DNA of 64,000 nt from CAXXOK01 sp963666755 (GCA_963666755.2 CAXXGW010000009.1:806001-870000), one strand, 5' to 3'. Numbered from the stretch's first letter, positions 47,146 to 55,849 are shown. Numbers and translations: made by a program. The notes: generated by a model from the letters alone, not told the origin.

Positions 47146-48771
47146 TCAAGCGTTCAGGAACAGGGCCAGATCATCATCCGGGGTACCAATGCCGGCAATG
47201 CCGAACTTTTCCACCAGCACCTGCGCTACGTGCGGGGACAGGAACCCCGGCAATGTCGGGCCCAGGTGGATGTTGCGCACCCCGAGGGAGAGCAGCGCAA
47301 GGAGCACAATGACCGCCTTCTGCTCGTACCACGCAATGTTGAAGGCAATGGGCAGCTCGTTGATATCCGCAAGCCCGAATACCTCCTTGAGCTTGAGAGC
47401 AATGACCGCCAGCGAGTACGAATCGTTGCACTGCCCGGCATCCAGCACGCGGGGAATGCCGTTGATCGTGCCCAGCGGCAGCTTGTTGTAGCGGTACTTG
47501 GCGCACCCGGCGGTCAGGATCACAGTATCCGGCGGCAGTTTGCGGGCGAACTCCGTGTAATATTCGCGGCTCTTCATGCGGCCGTCACAGCCCGCCATAA
47601 CGAAGAACTTGCGAATCGCGCCGCTTTTCACCGCTTCGACAATGGCATCGGATAGCGCAAGCACCTGGTCGTGGGCGAAGCCGCCGATAATTTCGCCGGT
47701 TTCAATCTCCTCGGGCGGGGGAAGGGTCTTGGCTAACGCGATCAGCGCGGAGAAATCCTTGTGACCCTTCGCGTCGGTCTCGATGTGGGTGCAGCCGGGA
47801 AAGCCCGACGCGCCGGTGGTGAAGATGCGCGCGCGCACCTCCTCGCTGCGGGGCGGTACAATGCAGTTGGTAGTGAACAGGATGGGCCCGTGGAAGGTTT
47901 CAAACTCCGTCAGCTGTTTCCACCAGGCGTTGCCGTAGTTGCCCGCAAAGTGCGGGTAACGCTTGAAGGCGGGGTAGTAATGCGCGGGCAGCATTTCGCT
48001 GTGGGTGTACACATCCACACCGTTGCCCTGCGTCTGCTCCAGCAGCTGTTCCAGATCGGTCAGGTCATGCCCGGAAATCAGGATGGCCGGATTGTTGCGC
48101 ACCCCGATGGCTACATGCGTGATTTCCGGTTTGCCGAAGCGGGAGGTATTCGCCCCATCCAACAGCGCCATGGCCTTAACGCCATATTCCCCGGTGCGCA
48201 GCGTAAGCGCCACCAGCGCGCCCGCATCCAGTGTATCGTCCAGCAGGGCGGCCAGTGCTTCGTACAGGAAAGCGCTGATCGTTGCATCCTTATGGCCCAG
48301 GTTGCGTGCATGCTCCGCGTAAGCGGCCATGCCCTTCAGGCCGTAGGTGATCATTTCCCGCAGGGAGCGCACATCCTCATCGGTAGTCGCCAGCACGCCG
48401 ACAGCTTCCGCTTTGGCGAGCATAGCCTCGCGTCCCTGTACGGTAAAGGTGGCGGCGTCATGCAGCGGTGCGGCGGGGATGGGTAGCGCGTTACGCAGGG
48501 AAAGCATCCGCTCGACCTGCCCTTCAAACGCGGCCGCGTCGAAGTTGGCGTTCGTGATGGTCATGAACAGGCTGCGCAGCACCTCGCCGTTCAGCGTGTC
48601 GAGCGCGGTGGCATCGATTTTGGCGGCGACTACGCGCTGGGCGATCCCCTTGAGCACATACACCAGTAAATCCTGCAGCTTTGCGACGGTTTCATCCTTG
48701 CCGCATACGCCGCGCAAGGTGCAGACTTTACCTCCGGCGGTTTCCTGACATTGGTAGCAGAACATCGACAT
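47146..48771 (-). CDS. hcp: Hybrid cluster protein (hydroxylamine reductase)
   Basis: 541 residues, full length. The N-terminal cluster cysteines are C5, C8, C17 and C23 (MSMFCYQCQETAGG ... CTLRGVC). Hybrid-cluster ligands lie in the C-terminal half (for example ILISGHDLTDLEQLLEQ, TNCIVPP, FTTGASGFPGCTHI, ILTAGCAKYRYNKL and LDAGQCNDSYSLAVIAL). Homologues reduce hydroxylamine and act on nitric oxide under anaerobic nitrosative stress. The start ATG at 48771 is seven bases after GGAGG. Between a cupin gene and a ferredoxin gene, all in one direction. Confidence 0.95.
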   Translation of the reverse strand: MSMFCYQCQETAGGKVCTLRGVCGKDETVAKLQDLLVYVLKGIAQRVVAAKIDATALDTLNGEVLRSLFMTITNANFDAAAFEGQVERMLSLRNALPIPAAPLHDAATFTVQGREAMLAKAEAVGVLATTDEDVRSLREMITYGLKGMAAYAEHARNLGHKDATISAFLYEALAALLDDTLDAGALVALTLRTGEYGVKAMALLDGANTSRFGKPEITHVAIGVRNNPAILISGHDLTDLEQLLEQTQGNGVDVYTHSEMLPAHYYPAFKRYPHFAGNYGNAWWKQLTEFETFHGPILFTTNCIVPPRSEEVRARIFTTGASGFPGCTHIETDAKGHKDFSALIALAKTLPPPEEIETGEIIGGFAHDQVLALSDAIVEAVKSGAIRKFFVMAGCDGRMKSREYYTEFARKLPPDTVILTAGCAKYRYNKLPLGTINGIPRVLDAGQCNDSYSLAVIALKLKEVFGLADINELPIAFNIAWYEQKAVIVLLALLSLGVRNIHLGPTLPGFLSPHVAQVLVEKFGIAGIGTPDDDLALFLNA

Positions 48772-48817
48772 TGGACATCCTCCTTCTTTAGGCACGGGGT
48801 TAGGGGGCGCCGTCCTT

Positions 48818-49126
48818 TCAGACGGCAGGCGGCGGCGCTTTGATGACGAGCAGTTCCAGGGTTTCCGCATGCAGGTTGCGCACCAGCATGCGTATCTGCA
48901 CCGCGATTTGCAGAAGTGTTCCGGCGGGGTAGACGTGCACCGGCTGATCCGCTAGGCGGATGGACAGCTGCCCGCGCACCACCGTCATGTAGAGGGTGCT
49001 GTTGCTCAGATGCTCCGGCAGGCCCTCGCCTTCGGCAAACACCATGTGAATGTAATGCAATGCCTCGTTTTGGACGACCCGCTCCACGCCGCTTTCGGTG
49101 GAGAGGGGGAAAACCTGTTCCAACAT
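48818..49126 (-). CDS. Cupin-domain protein in the hcp operon
   Basis: 102 residues. Compact beta-barrel pattern: HYIHMVFAEGEGLPEHLSNSTLYMTVVRGQLSIRLADQPVHVYPAGTLLQIA fits the two cupin motifs, with a His in place for metal but motif 2 lacking its usual histidine. The family is too broad for an enzymatic call. It lies 46 bases before hcp and may sense or buffer the stress hcp deals with (inference). ATG with GGGAGGTG upstream. A TATAAT on the minus strand (49199-49204) is a likely -10, with a poor -35. Confidence 0.78.
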   Translation of the reverse strand: MLEQVFPLSTESGVERVVQNEALHYIHMVFAEGEGLPEHLSNSTLYMTVVRGQLSIRLADQPVHVYPAGTLLQIAVQIRMLVRNLHAETLELLVIKAPPPAV

Positions 49127-49217
49127 GGTTGACACCTCCCGATTCGTGGGTTTCCATGGGGTTGCTTTCTTACATGGGGTTTTGGTTTCTACGTTCTGAT
49201 TATACAAAAAAGTAATG

Positions 49218-49246
49218 AAAAAAGTCCGTTGGAAAACCAACGGACT
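49218..49246 (-). terminator. Terminator of the liv operon
   Basis: On the minus strand AGTCCGTTGG and CCAACGGACT form a perfect 10-bp stem with loop TTTT, followed by six T (49218-49223). It separates livF from the hcp operon transcribed in the same direction. Confidence 0.88.
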
Positions 49247-49276
49247 CTAGAAACTGGACAGGAAAATTTAGGAAAG

Positions 49277-49981
49277 TTACACGCCCAGATAGGCCTTGCG
49301 CACGCGGTCGTCCTCCATCAGGTCCGACGCCTTGCCGGACATGGCGATAACGCCGGTTTCGAGCACATACGCCCGGCTGGAGATGGAGAGCGCCACTTTG
49401 GCGTTCTGCTCCACCAACAGAATGGTGATCCCCTTCTCGTGCAGGGTTTCGATAATGCGGAAGATTTCCTTGACCAGGATGGGGGAAAGGCCCATCGAAG
49501 GCTCGTCCATCAGGAGGATTTTCGGGTTGGCCATCAGCGCCCGGCCGGTTGCCAGCATTTGCTGCTCGCCGCCGGAAAGGGTGCCCGCCACCTGCTTGGA
49601 ACGCTCCTTGAGGCGCGGGAAGCTCTTAAACACCATTTCGATGTTCTCTTTGACCTGCTCCGCATCGTGCAGCGAGTAGGCGCCCATGCGCAGGTTCTCC
49701 AGCACCGTCATACGGCTGAACACGTGGCGGCCCTCCGGTACGTGCGCCATGCCCAACTCAATAATCCGGTTGGGCGGGGTGGTGCGCAGGTTGGTCTGGT
49801 TGTAATGAATCTCGCCGGAGGTGGCTTTCACCAGCCCGGAGATGGTATGCAGAATGGTGGTTTTCCCGGCCCCGTTGGCGCCGATCAGGGATACGATCTC
49901 GCCGTCGTTCACTTCCAGCGAAATGCCCTTGATGGCGTGAATCGCGCCGTAATGCACGTGCAAGTCTTTGATTTTCAGCAT
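49277..49981 (-). CDS. livF: Branched-chain amino acid-type ABC transporter ATPase LivF
   Basis: 234 residues, the usual LivF length. Walker A GANGAGKT, signature LSGGEQQM, Walker B ILLMDEPSMGLSP, and the switch histidine region replaced by LVEQNAK as in LivF. Peripheral cytoplasmic ATPase energising LivH/LivM. ATG at 49981 behind GGAGGGG; the frame remains open into livG but without a start signal. Last gene of the livJHMGF cluster. Confidence 0.95.
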   Translation of the reverse strand: MLKIKDLHVHYGAIHAIKGISLEVNDGEIVSLIGANGAGKTTILHTISGLVKATSGEIHYNQTNLRTTPPNRIIELGMAHVPEGRHVFSRMTVLENLRMGAYSLHDAEQVKENIEMVFKSFPRLKERSKQVAGTLSGGEQQMLATGRALMANPKILLMDEPSMGLSPILVKEIFRIIETLHEKGITILLVEQNAKVALSISSRAYVLETGVIAMSGKASDLMEDDRVRKAYLGV

Positions 49982-49992
49982 TGCAACCCCTC

Positions 49993-50757
49993 CTATTCGC
50001 CCAAGTAGGCCGCAATGACCTTCGGGTCGTGGGAAATCTCCTCCGGCAGGCCTTTGGCGATAATCTCGCCGTAGTCGATCACGATGATGCGCTCGCAGAT
50101 ATTCATGACAAGGCTCATGTCGTGTTCGATCAGCAAAATAGAGATGGAGAACTTGCGGCGGATGGTGTTGATGCACTCCAGCAGCTCTGCGGTTTCGGTG
50201 GGGTTCATCCCGGCGGCGGGCTCGTCCAGCAGCAGCATTTTGGCGTTGGTGGCCAGCGCGCGGGCGATTTCCAGCTTGCGTTGCTGCCCGTAGGGCAGGT
50301 TGCCGGCGTTCCAGTCCGCCTTGTCCTGCAGGTTAAAAACGCTCAGCAGTTCCATGGCCTTTTCGCGGATGTCCGCTTCCTCTTTCCAGAAGCCCGCGGT
50401 GCGGAAAATGCTGCCGGGCAAGCCGTAGCGGATGTCCTTGGTGAAGGCGATCAGCACGTTTTCCATGACCGTCATCTTTTTGAACAGGCGGATGTTCTGA
50501 AACGTGCGCGCGATGCCTGCGGCGACGATATCATGGGTTTTTTTACCGTTCATCAGTTGGTCGCGCAGGTAGAAGGTGCCTTCCGTGGGTTTGTAAACGC
50601 CGGTCAGCAGGTTAAATACGGTCGTCTTGCCCGCGCCGTTGGGGCCGATCAGGCCGACCAGTTCGCCCTCGCGGATGTCGATATCAAAATTGTTTACGGC
50701 CTTCAGGCCGCCAAAGGCGATGCCCAGATTTTTCGCGCGCAAAATGGATTCAGGCAT
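49993..50757 (-). CDS. livG: Branched-chain amino acid-type ABC transporter ATPase LivG
   Basis: 254 residues. Walker A GPNGAGKT, ARTFQNIRLFKKMTVMENVL as the LivG Q-loop segment, LPYGQQRKLEIARAL as the signature, Walker B LLLDEPAAGMNP, and LIEHDMSLVM with switch histidine. Forms the ATPase pair with LivF. Two bases separate livM from this gene and 11 bases separate it from livF, so all are co-transcribed. Confidence 0.95.
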   Translation of the reverse strand: MPESILRAKNLGIAFGGLKAVNNFDIDIREGELVGLIGPNGAGKTTVFNLLTGVYKPTEGTFYLRDQLMNGKKTHDIVAAGIARTFQNIRLFKKMTVMENVLIAFTKDIRYGLPGSIFRTAGFWKEEADIREKAMELLSVFNLQDKADWNAGNLPYGQQRKLEIARALATNAKMLLLDEPAAGMNPTETAELLECINTIRRKFSISILLIEHDMSLVMNICERIIVIDYGEIIAKGLPEEISHDPKVIAAYLGE

Positions 50758-50759
50758 GG

Positions 50760-51815
50760 TCAGGACTCTCCTTTCGCAACGCTTTGGTCAGGACTACCGC
50801 GCTTATGCCTGCGTCGGGTCAGCAACTGGTACAGGGAGACCTCGTAATTGCCGAACAGGCCGGTGGGGCGGAAGATCATCATCAGCACGAGGATGATCGA
50901 GTAGATCAGCATGCGGTAGGAGGAGAAGGCGCGCAGCACCTCCGGGATGACCGACAGCAGCACCGCGGTAAACACTGAGCCCGTCATGGAGCCCATGCCG
51001 CCGACGACCACCATGATCACGTACTCCGTGCTTTTCAGGAAGGTGAAGTCGCTGTGCTGTAATGTGCCCAGGCCGCGGTGCGCGTAAATCGCGCCCGCCA
51101 CGCCTGCAAAGAAGGCTGAGAACGTAAAGGTGAGCACCTTGTAAAACGTGATATTGAGGCCCGCGCAGCTGGAGGCGATATCATCCTCGCGGATGGCGAT
51201 AATCGCGCGCCCGAACTTGGAGCGGACGAAGGCAATCATCGCCGCCACACAGACGGCTGTAACCAGCAGCAGAATGTAAAGATCGTTCATGCGCATGATG
51301 CCGATCAGCGCCTGCCCGGCCTGACCGTTGGCAAGGCCCTTGCCCCCGGCAAACGGCAGGTTCTGGATCACAACGCGGATAATCTCGCCGAACCCAAGCG
51401 TGATAATAGCCAGATAGTCTCCGCGCAGGCGCAGCGCGGGGATGCCCACCAGCAGACCGAAGAGCGCTGCCATCAGCGCGCCGCACAGCATGCCGATAAA
51501 GAACTGCGCCAGCGGGGGGATGGGGGCGATGGTTCCGGCTTTGATCCCCAGACCGATGGCCTTGGTGACCAGCGCCGAGGTATAGGCGCCCACCGCCATG
51601 AATCCGGCATGCCCCAGCGCAATCTGCCCCAGGTAGCCCATCACCAGGTTAAGCGACGTCGCCATGATAATGGCAAAACAGCATTGGATAAAGATGCCGC
51701 GGATGTAGTTATCCATCAGACCTGCGAGGTCCGCCACCCAAACGAGCAGCGCCAGCAGCGCCACACCGGCAAGCGTGATCCACAGCCTTTTCGTGCGGTC
51801 TTTTTTAGCCAGCAT
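50760..51815 (-). CDS. livM: Branched-chain amino acid-type ABC transporter permease LivM
   Basis: 351 residues with about nine hydrophobic segments. SLNLVMGYLGQIALGHAGFMAVGAY is the classic LivM signature; RLRGDYLAIITLGFGEI and GGMGSMTGSVFTAVLL are further family blocks, and AREDDIASSCAG-like text (AIREDDIAS) marks the EAA loop for ATPase contact. The C-terminal tail is basic. ATG at 51815 with AGGTG upstream; an upstream in-frame start lies inside livH. Confidence 0.94.
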   Translation of the reverse strand: MLAKKDRTKRLWITLAGVALLALLVWVADLAGLMDNYIRGIFIQCCFAIIMATSLNLVMGYLGQIALGHAGFMAVGAYTSALVTKAIGLGIKAGTIAPIPPLAQFFIGMLCGALMAALFGLLVGIPALRLRGDYLAIITLGFGEIIRVVIQNLPFAGGKGLANGQAGQALIGIMRMNDLYILLLVTAVCVAAMIAFVRSKFGRAIIAIREDDIASSCAGLNITFYKVLTFTFSAFFAGVAGAIYAHRGLGTLQHSDFTFLKSTEYVIMVVVGGMGSMTGSVFTAVLLSVIPEVLRAFSSYRMLIYSIILVLMMIFRPTGLFGNYEVSLYQLLTRRRHKRGSPDQSVAKGES

Positions 51816-51825
51816 ATCGCAGCAC

Positions 51826-52737
51826 CTACACTTTCTCTCCGGTATTCTTGCCAAGGATACCGGCGGGCTTAACCAACAGCACGATAATCAGGATGCTGAA
51901 CACAATCGCGTCGGAAAAGGCGGAGGTAATCAGCCCGCCGGTCAAGGGGGCGATATAGGCCTTGGAAAGGCTCTCCACAATGCCGATCACCAGCCCGCCG
52001 AGCATCGCGCCCGGGATGATGCCGATGCCGCCCAGTACGGCGGCGACGAAAGCCTTCAAACCGAGCATGGAGCCCATCATGTTGGTTACCTGATTGTACT
52101 GCGCCACATACATGAGCGAGGCGACGGCCGCCAGCCCGGAGCCGATGGCAAACGTGAGCGTGATGGTGCGGTTGACGTTGATGCCCATCAGCAGCGCGGC
52201 ATTCTTATCTTCAGAAACCGCCAGCATGGCCTGCCCCGGACGGGTGTATTTGACAAACACCGAAAGGCCGATCATTACGACCACGCCGATCACGATTGTC
52301 AGGATGGTGTTGCCGCTTACACCCAGCAGCATGGGCAGATCGAAAATCGTTTTTACCTGTTTGGGGGAGGCGCCGAACAGCGTCTGCGCCAGATTTTCCA
52401 AAAACAGGCTCATGGCGATAGCTGTAATCAGCGCCGACATGTTGTTGCCGCGCGCACGCACGGGGCTGTAAGCCAGTTTTTCCACCAGCACGCCGGTGAT
52501 GGCGCACACCAGAATCGCTATAAACACGGACAGCCACGCGGGCATCCCGGCGGCCACCATGAGCGGAATGGTAAAGAACAGCGCGTAGGCGCCCACCATA
52601 ATAAAATCTCCGTGGGCGAAATTGATTAACCGAATAATGCCGTATACCATCGTATACCCGAGCGCGATCAAGGCATACACGCTGCCCACGCGCAGTCCGT
52701 TGATGATCTGCTGGATAAACAGGGCTAGCCCATCCAT
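51826..52737 (-). CDS. livH: Branched-chain amino acid-type ABC transporter permease LivH
   Basis: 303 residues with about eight hydrophobic segments. GSVYALIALGYTMVYGIIRLINFAHGDFIMVGAY is diagnostic for LivH, and AVLGGIGIIPGAMLGGLVIGIVES is the conserved C-terminal block. GGGAG touches an upstream ATG (52746) with no spacing, whereas the ATG at 52737 is nine bases away and preferred. It has its own promoter at 52825 with a palindrome over the -10, so livHMGF can be expressed apart from livJ. Confidence 0.94.
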   Translation of the reverse strand: MDGLALFIQQIINGLRVGSVYALIALGYTMVYGIIRLINFAHGDFIMVGAYALFFTIPLMVAAGMPAWLSVFIAILVCAITGVLVEKLAYSPVRARGNNMSALITAIAMSLFLENLAQTLFGASPKQVKTIFDLPMLLGVSGNTILTIVIGVVVMIGLSVFVKYTRPGQAMLAVSEDKNAALLMGINVNRTITLTFAIGSGLAAVASLMYVAQYNQVTNMMGSMLGLKAFVAAVLGGIGIIPGAMLGGLVIGIVESLSKAYIAPLTGGLITSAFSDAIVFSILIIVLLVKPAGILGKNTGEKV

Positions 52738-52824
52738 GTCAGACATCTCCCTTCCGTTGCTTGCGGCCTGTCCCAGTAACGCGCGGGCGGTTTGCCCGCG
52801 CGCCGGCCGGCGGATGTTATGTCA

Positions 52825-52854
52825 ACTATACCATAAGGGTATAGATATGCGCAA
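52825..52854 (-). promoter_or_regulatory. Promoter of livHMGF with palindrome over the -10
   Basis: On the minus strand TTGCGC (52849-52854) and TATAGT (52825-52830), 18 bases apart. The inverted repeat CTATACC-N5-GGTATAG (52826-52844) covers the -10 and fits a repressor operator. Confidence 0.55.
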
Positions 52855-52905
52855 TTTCAAGCCCCTGTGAGGCTCTGCCCTCCCACTGTGGAGAAAAGAC
52901 AATAC

Positions 52906-52927
52906 GGGGCGGACTTTCGTCCGCCCC
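52906..52927 (-). terminator. Hairpin after livJ
   Basis: GGGGCGGAC and GTCCGCCCC pair perfectly around a four-base loop. On the minus strand it is followed by a broken T-rich run (GTATTGTCTTTT). It lies 62 bases past the livJ stop and may limit read-through into livH. Confidence 0.7.
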
Positions 52928-52988
52928 CTGTTGTCCTTCGGCGGATAGAAACGAGGCTCATCTCTATTCGCGTTTCGGTTTGCGTTCG

Positions 52989-54128
52989 TTACACGTAGGC
53001 GTAGAACTTGGCAACGCCGTCCACGTATTCGATCACAGGCGCGGCCTTCTGCGGGGTGCCGGTATCGTCCAGCGTGAAGGTGCCGGTTACGCCGGAGAAG
53101 GAGATGCCGTACATCGCGTCGATCACAGCGGCGGTATCGTCGGTGCCGGCGGCGTTGATGGCGTCCTTAAGCATGTAGGCGGCATCATAGCCCAGGGCGG
53201 CCAGCGCGGTCAGGCTCTCGGCGCCGAAGGTCTCGGTGTACTTTTTCACAAAGCCCTGCACCAGATCGGAAGGATCGTCGGGCGCATAGTGGTTGGTGAA
53301 GAAGCACTTATTGTAGAGGCTCTTATCCTCCACCATGGTGTTCTGGGTGCCGTCCCAGCCGTCCGCACCCGCGAAGTAACCGGTGAAGCCGGCGGCGCGA
53401 GCCTGCGGGACGATGTAGGGGCCGATGGAATCATAGTAGTAGGGCGCGTAAATCAGCTCGGCGCCGGAGGCGACGATGTTGGTTAGCTGCGCGGTGTAGT
53501 CGGTATCGGTGGTGCTGGAGGAGCTCTCCGTAGCCACGATTTCCAAACCCTGGGTAGCGGCGGCAGCCTTGAAGGCTTCGTACAGACCTGCGGAGTAGGT
53601 ATCCCCGGACGCGTAGAGGATGCCAACCTTCTTGACGCCGAGCTTGGCGGCCAGTTTGGCGGCGATTTCGCCCTGGAAGCTGTCGCGGAAGCAAGCACGG
53701 AATACGCCCTTGACGCCGTCGGTCACGGTATCGGCCGTGGAGGTGGCGGTCAGCAGCAGCATGCCTTCGGAGTCGGCCAGAGTGGCCAGACCGGCGGTCA
53801 CACCGGAGGTTACGGAGCCGATGATGGCTTTGGCGCCGTCGGCAACCAGCTTGTTGAAGGAGTTGGCACCCTCGGTGGAATCGCCCTTATCGTCCATGTA
53901 GGCAATCACTTCGAGAGGACGGCCGTCCAGTACGCCACCGGCCTGATTGATTTCGTCGATGGCCAGTTTGATGCCGTTGGTGGTGGATTCGCCGTAGGTG
54001 GCGAGGCTGCCGCTCATGGGAGCGATGACGCCGATTTTAACGGCTTCGGCGGCATTGGCCATCGCGGGCACAAGCAGCGCCGAGAGGACCAGTACGAGCG
54101 CGGTGAGGAATGAGACCTTCCGTTTCAT
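52989..54128 (-). CDS. livJ: Branched-chain amino acid-type ABC transporter substrate-binding protein
   Basis: 379 residues. Signal peptide MKRKVSFLTALVLVLSALLVPAMANA; there is no lipobox cysteine, so it may be released or held otherwise. Mature part begins VKIGVIAPMSGSLATYGEST, the periplasmic-binding-protein family 6 start, with GIKLAIDEINQAGGVLDGRPLEV and IGSVTSGVTAGLATLADSEGMLLLTATSTAD following. Such proteins bind leucine-type amino acids, but amides or urea are possible. ATG with AAGGAGG upstream. Strong promoter at 54243 and a terminator-like hairpin in the leader. Confidence 0.93.
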   Translation of the reverse strand: MKRKVSFLTALVLVLSALLVPAMANAAEAVKIGVIAPMSGSLATYGESTTNGIKLAIDEINQAGGVLDGRPLEVIAYMDDKGDSTEGANSFNKLVADGAKAIIGSVTSGVTAGLATLADSEGMLLLTATSTADTVTDGVKGVFRACFRDSFQGEIAAKLAAKLGVKKVGILYASGDTYSAGLYEAFKAAAATQGLEIVATESSSSTTDTDYTAQLTNIVASGAELIYAPYYYDSIGPYIVPQARAAGFTGYFAGADGWDGTQNTMVEDKSLYNKCFFTNHYAPDDPSDLVQGFVKKYTETFGAESLTALAALGYDAAYMLKDAINAAGTDDTAAVIDAMYGISFSGVTGTFTLDDTGTPQKAAPVIEYVDGVAKFYAYV

Positions 54129-54182
54129 GCGATAGAACCTCCTTTAGTGTGGGTTTGCCGGGGCGTTGCCAGGCGGGTGTAC

Positions 54183-54235
54183 AAAAAAGCAATGAAGGAG
54201 TAGTACATCAAGTATCAAACCCAGCTCCATTGCTT
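54183..54235 (-). promoter_or_regulatory. Terminator hairpin in the livJ leader (attenuator candidate)
   Basis: In the minus-strand transcript AAGCAATGGAG (54225-54235) pairs with CTCCTTCATTGCTT (54187-54200), a stem with a small bulge, followed by six T (54183-54188). The loop carries TGGGTTTG (54216-54223), which is perfectly complementary to CAAACCCA at 54150-54157, just upstream of the livJ ribosome site. Confidence 0.6.
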
Positions 54236-54242
54236 TATGATT

Positions 54243-54271
54243 ATTGTAGTGAAGGAAAGGGGTTCTGTCAA
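54243..54271 (-). promoter_or_regulatory. Promoter of livJ
   Basis: On the minus strand consensus TTGACA (54266-54271) and TACAAT (54243-54248) with a 17-base spacer. Expected start near 54236, immediately before the leader hairpin. Confidence 0.88.
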
Positions 54272-54566
54272 TTCATTCTGGGCCGGAAAGGCCGATAAAA
54301 CAATAAAAGTGCAATTCCACACGAAAAACCTAGGCAAACCAATGCAAACGCTTTCGAAGTACGGTTCAAATCCGCAGTTTTACAAGCCCGGATGCAGGAG
54401 AAGGCGGCTCAACGCGGGTGTGATTAGGGAAAGCGGAACGGAGCGCGACGAAAAGGTTCCTGCGCTGTACCGCTAAGACGGCAGCGCTTTACCACGGAAT
54501 GCATAATCGGCACAGTTTTCCTTCAAAGCTGAGAGGACCTGCCGTATCCGCATCCCGGCAACGCGA

Positions 54567-54611
54567 ATGCGGCCCCGCAAACGCGCACAACGTGCGTCTG
54601 CGGGGTCGCAT
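54567..54611. repeat. Long GC-rich hairpin after the DUF2177 gene
   Basis: ATGCGGCCCCGCAAACGCGC and GTGCGTCTGCGGGGTCGCAT fold into a stem of about 20 bp with two mismatches. No T-tract on either strand. It lies 36 bases past the DUF2177 stop. The rest of 54272-54646 shows no gene. Confidence 0.7.
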
Positions 54612-54646
54612 CACCCGTGAGCCGGGGGAAGGGGGTGTGATTCCCC

Positions 54647-55063
54647 TCAGGGCAGAAGCCGGATCAGCCAGAAGCCAACCAGCGAGGTCACGCCGCTTAC
54701 AAAGCTGCCCCAAAGCAGGTCCAGCACCGTGATCAGCACAGGCCAATCCTTCACGGTGGCGAGGTTGGTCAGATCATACGTGGCATAGGTGACCAGCCCG
54801 AACAGCAGCCCGGGCAAAAGCGCGGCTTTCCAGCTGCCGGACAGCAGAGCCGGCTGCACCACAAACACCTGCAAGCCCACAATAAACAGCAGGTAGAACA
54901 GCAAAGCCGCCAGGAGGTTCGGCTTGGGGGCCATCAGGTAGCCCAGCTTATCCGCATACAGGCGTTTGGCGATGCCCATCAGCCATACAAGGTCGATCAA
55001 CAGGAAAATGGCCAACAGGATCAGGTAATTGCGCAGGTCCGACCAGTGCAGGGAGTAATTCAT
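54647..55063 (-). CDS. DUF2177 family membrane protein
   Basis: 138 residues with four hydrophobic segments (about 12-32, 48-68, 80-100, 110-136). LLAIFLLIDLVWLMGIAKRLYADKLGYLM and LFGLVTYATYDLTNLATVKDWP are characteristic of DUF2177. Function unknown; members are often found near lipid-modifying genes. ATG with AAGGAGG upstream. Third gene of a minus-strand operon, only two bases after the DUF1295 gene. Confidence 0.88.
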   Translation of the reverse strand: MNYSLHWSDLRNYLILLAIFLLIDLVWLMGIAKRLYADKLGYLMAPKPNLLAALLFYLLFIVGLQVFVVQPALLSGSWKAALLPGLLFGLVTYATYDLTNLATVKDWPVLITVLDLLWGSFVSGVTSLVGFWLIRLLP

Positions 55064-55065
55064 GT

Positions 55066-55845
55066 CTATGCCTCCTTATCCGGATGGGTTTTTTTCGGAA
55101 ACCAGGGGATGAAAATGGAGGTTTGCCGTGCGTATTCCGCATAGCCGGGGCGGTCTTTCATGGACTTTTCAAGCATCGGCACGCCGGATACAAACAGCAG
55201 CAGCAGCGTGATCGTGATCGGGCTGATAACAGCCCACGCCGGAACCCCGCCGCTGAGCGCAAGCAGGAAAATGCCCCACCAGAGCGTAGCTTCGCCGAAA
55301 TAGTTGGGGTGGCGGGTATAACGCCACAGGCCAACGGTCATCAACCGGCCCCGATGCGCGGGATCGCGCAGGAAGGCGGCCAGTTGCGCATCGCCAATCA
55401 CTTCAAAGGAAAAGCCGATCAGGAACACCAGAAGCCCGGCCAGCAACAGCGCAGGCTGCACCTGCGCGGTGCGCGCATCCGCAAGGATCATGGGCAGCGC
55501 GATCAGCGTGAGCAGCAAGGCCTGCAACAGATATATCTGCACAAACGCGCGCGGCACCGCGTACCGGCCCCAGGATTTTCGGAAGTTGGCATACCGGAAA
55601 TCCTCCGGTTTGCCGTGATTGCGCCGCAGGATGTGCACAAAGAGCCGCAGCCCCCAGGCGGTAACGAGCGCGGTCATCAGGATGCGCAGCGGCGTGATTG
55701 GCGGGCGGAGCCAAAGCATGGCCAAGGATACGAGCACAAAGCCGAAGCCCCAGCCGATATCCACCACACCGTTGTTGCGCCGCGCGGTGCCAAGGAGGAA
55801 CAATACCGTAAAGTAACCAATGATCAGGATTGCTGCCGAGACCAT
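55066..55845 (-). CDS. DUF1295 family membrane protein (steroid 5-alpha-reductase-like)
   Basis: 259 residues with about six hydrophobic segments. NGVVDIGWGFGFVLVSLAMLWL, GLRLFVHILRRNHGKPEDFRY and especially LWRYTRHPNYFGEATLWWGIF with the RHPNYFGE core are diagnostic for DUF1295, related to ICMT and 5-alpha-reductase membrane enzymes. SAM- or NAD(P)H-dependent modification of a lipid is plausible but unproven. ATG at 55845 behind GAGGTG, four bases after the fused kinase gene and two before DUF2177. Confidence 0.88.
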   Translation of the reverse strand: MVSAAILIIGYFTVLFLLGTARRNNGVVDIGWGFGFVLVSLAMLWLRPPITPLRILMTALVTAWGLRLFVHILRRNHGKPEDFRYANFRKSWGRYAVPRAFVQIYLLQALLLTLIALPMILADARTAQVQPALLLAGLLVFLIGFSFEVIGDAQLAAFLRDPAHRGRLMTVGLWRYTRHPNYFGEATLWWGIFLLALSGGVPAWAVISPITITLLLLFVSGVPMLEKSMKDRPGYAEYARQTSIFIPWFPKKTHPDKEA

Positions 55846-55849
55846 ACGC

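Noticed and set aside
54355..54385. GGTTCAAATCC, resembling a tRNA T-loop
   Set aside because: No D-arm, anticodon arm or acceptor stem can be formed around it.
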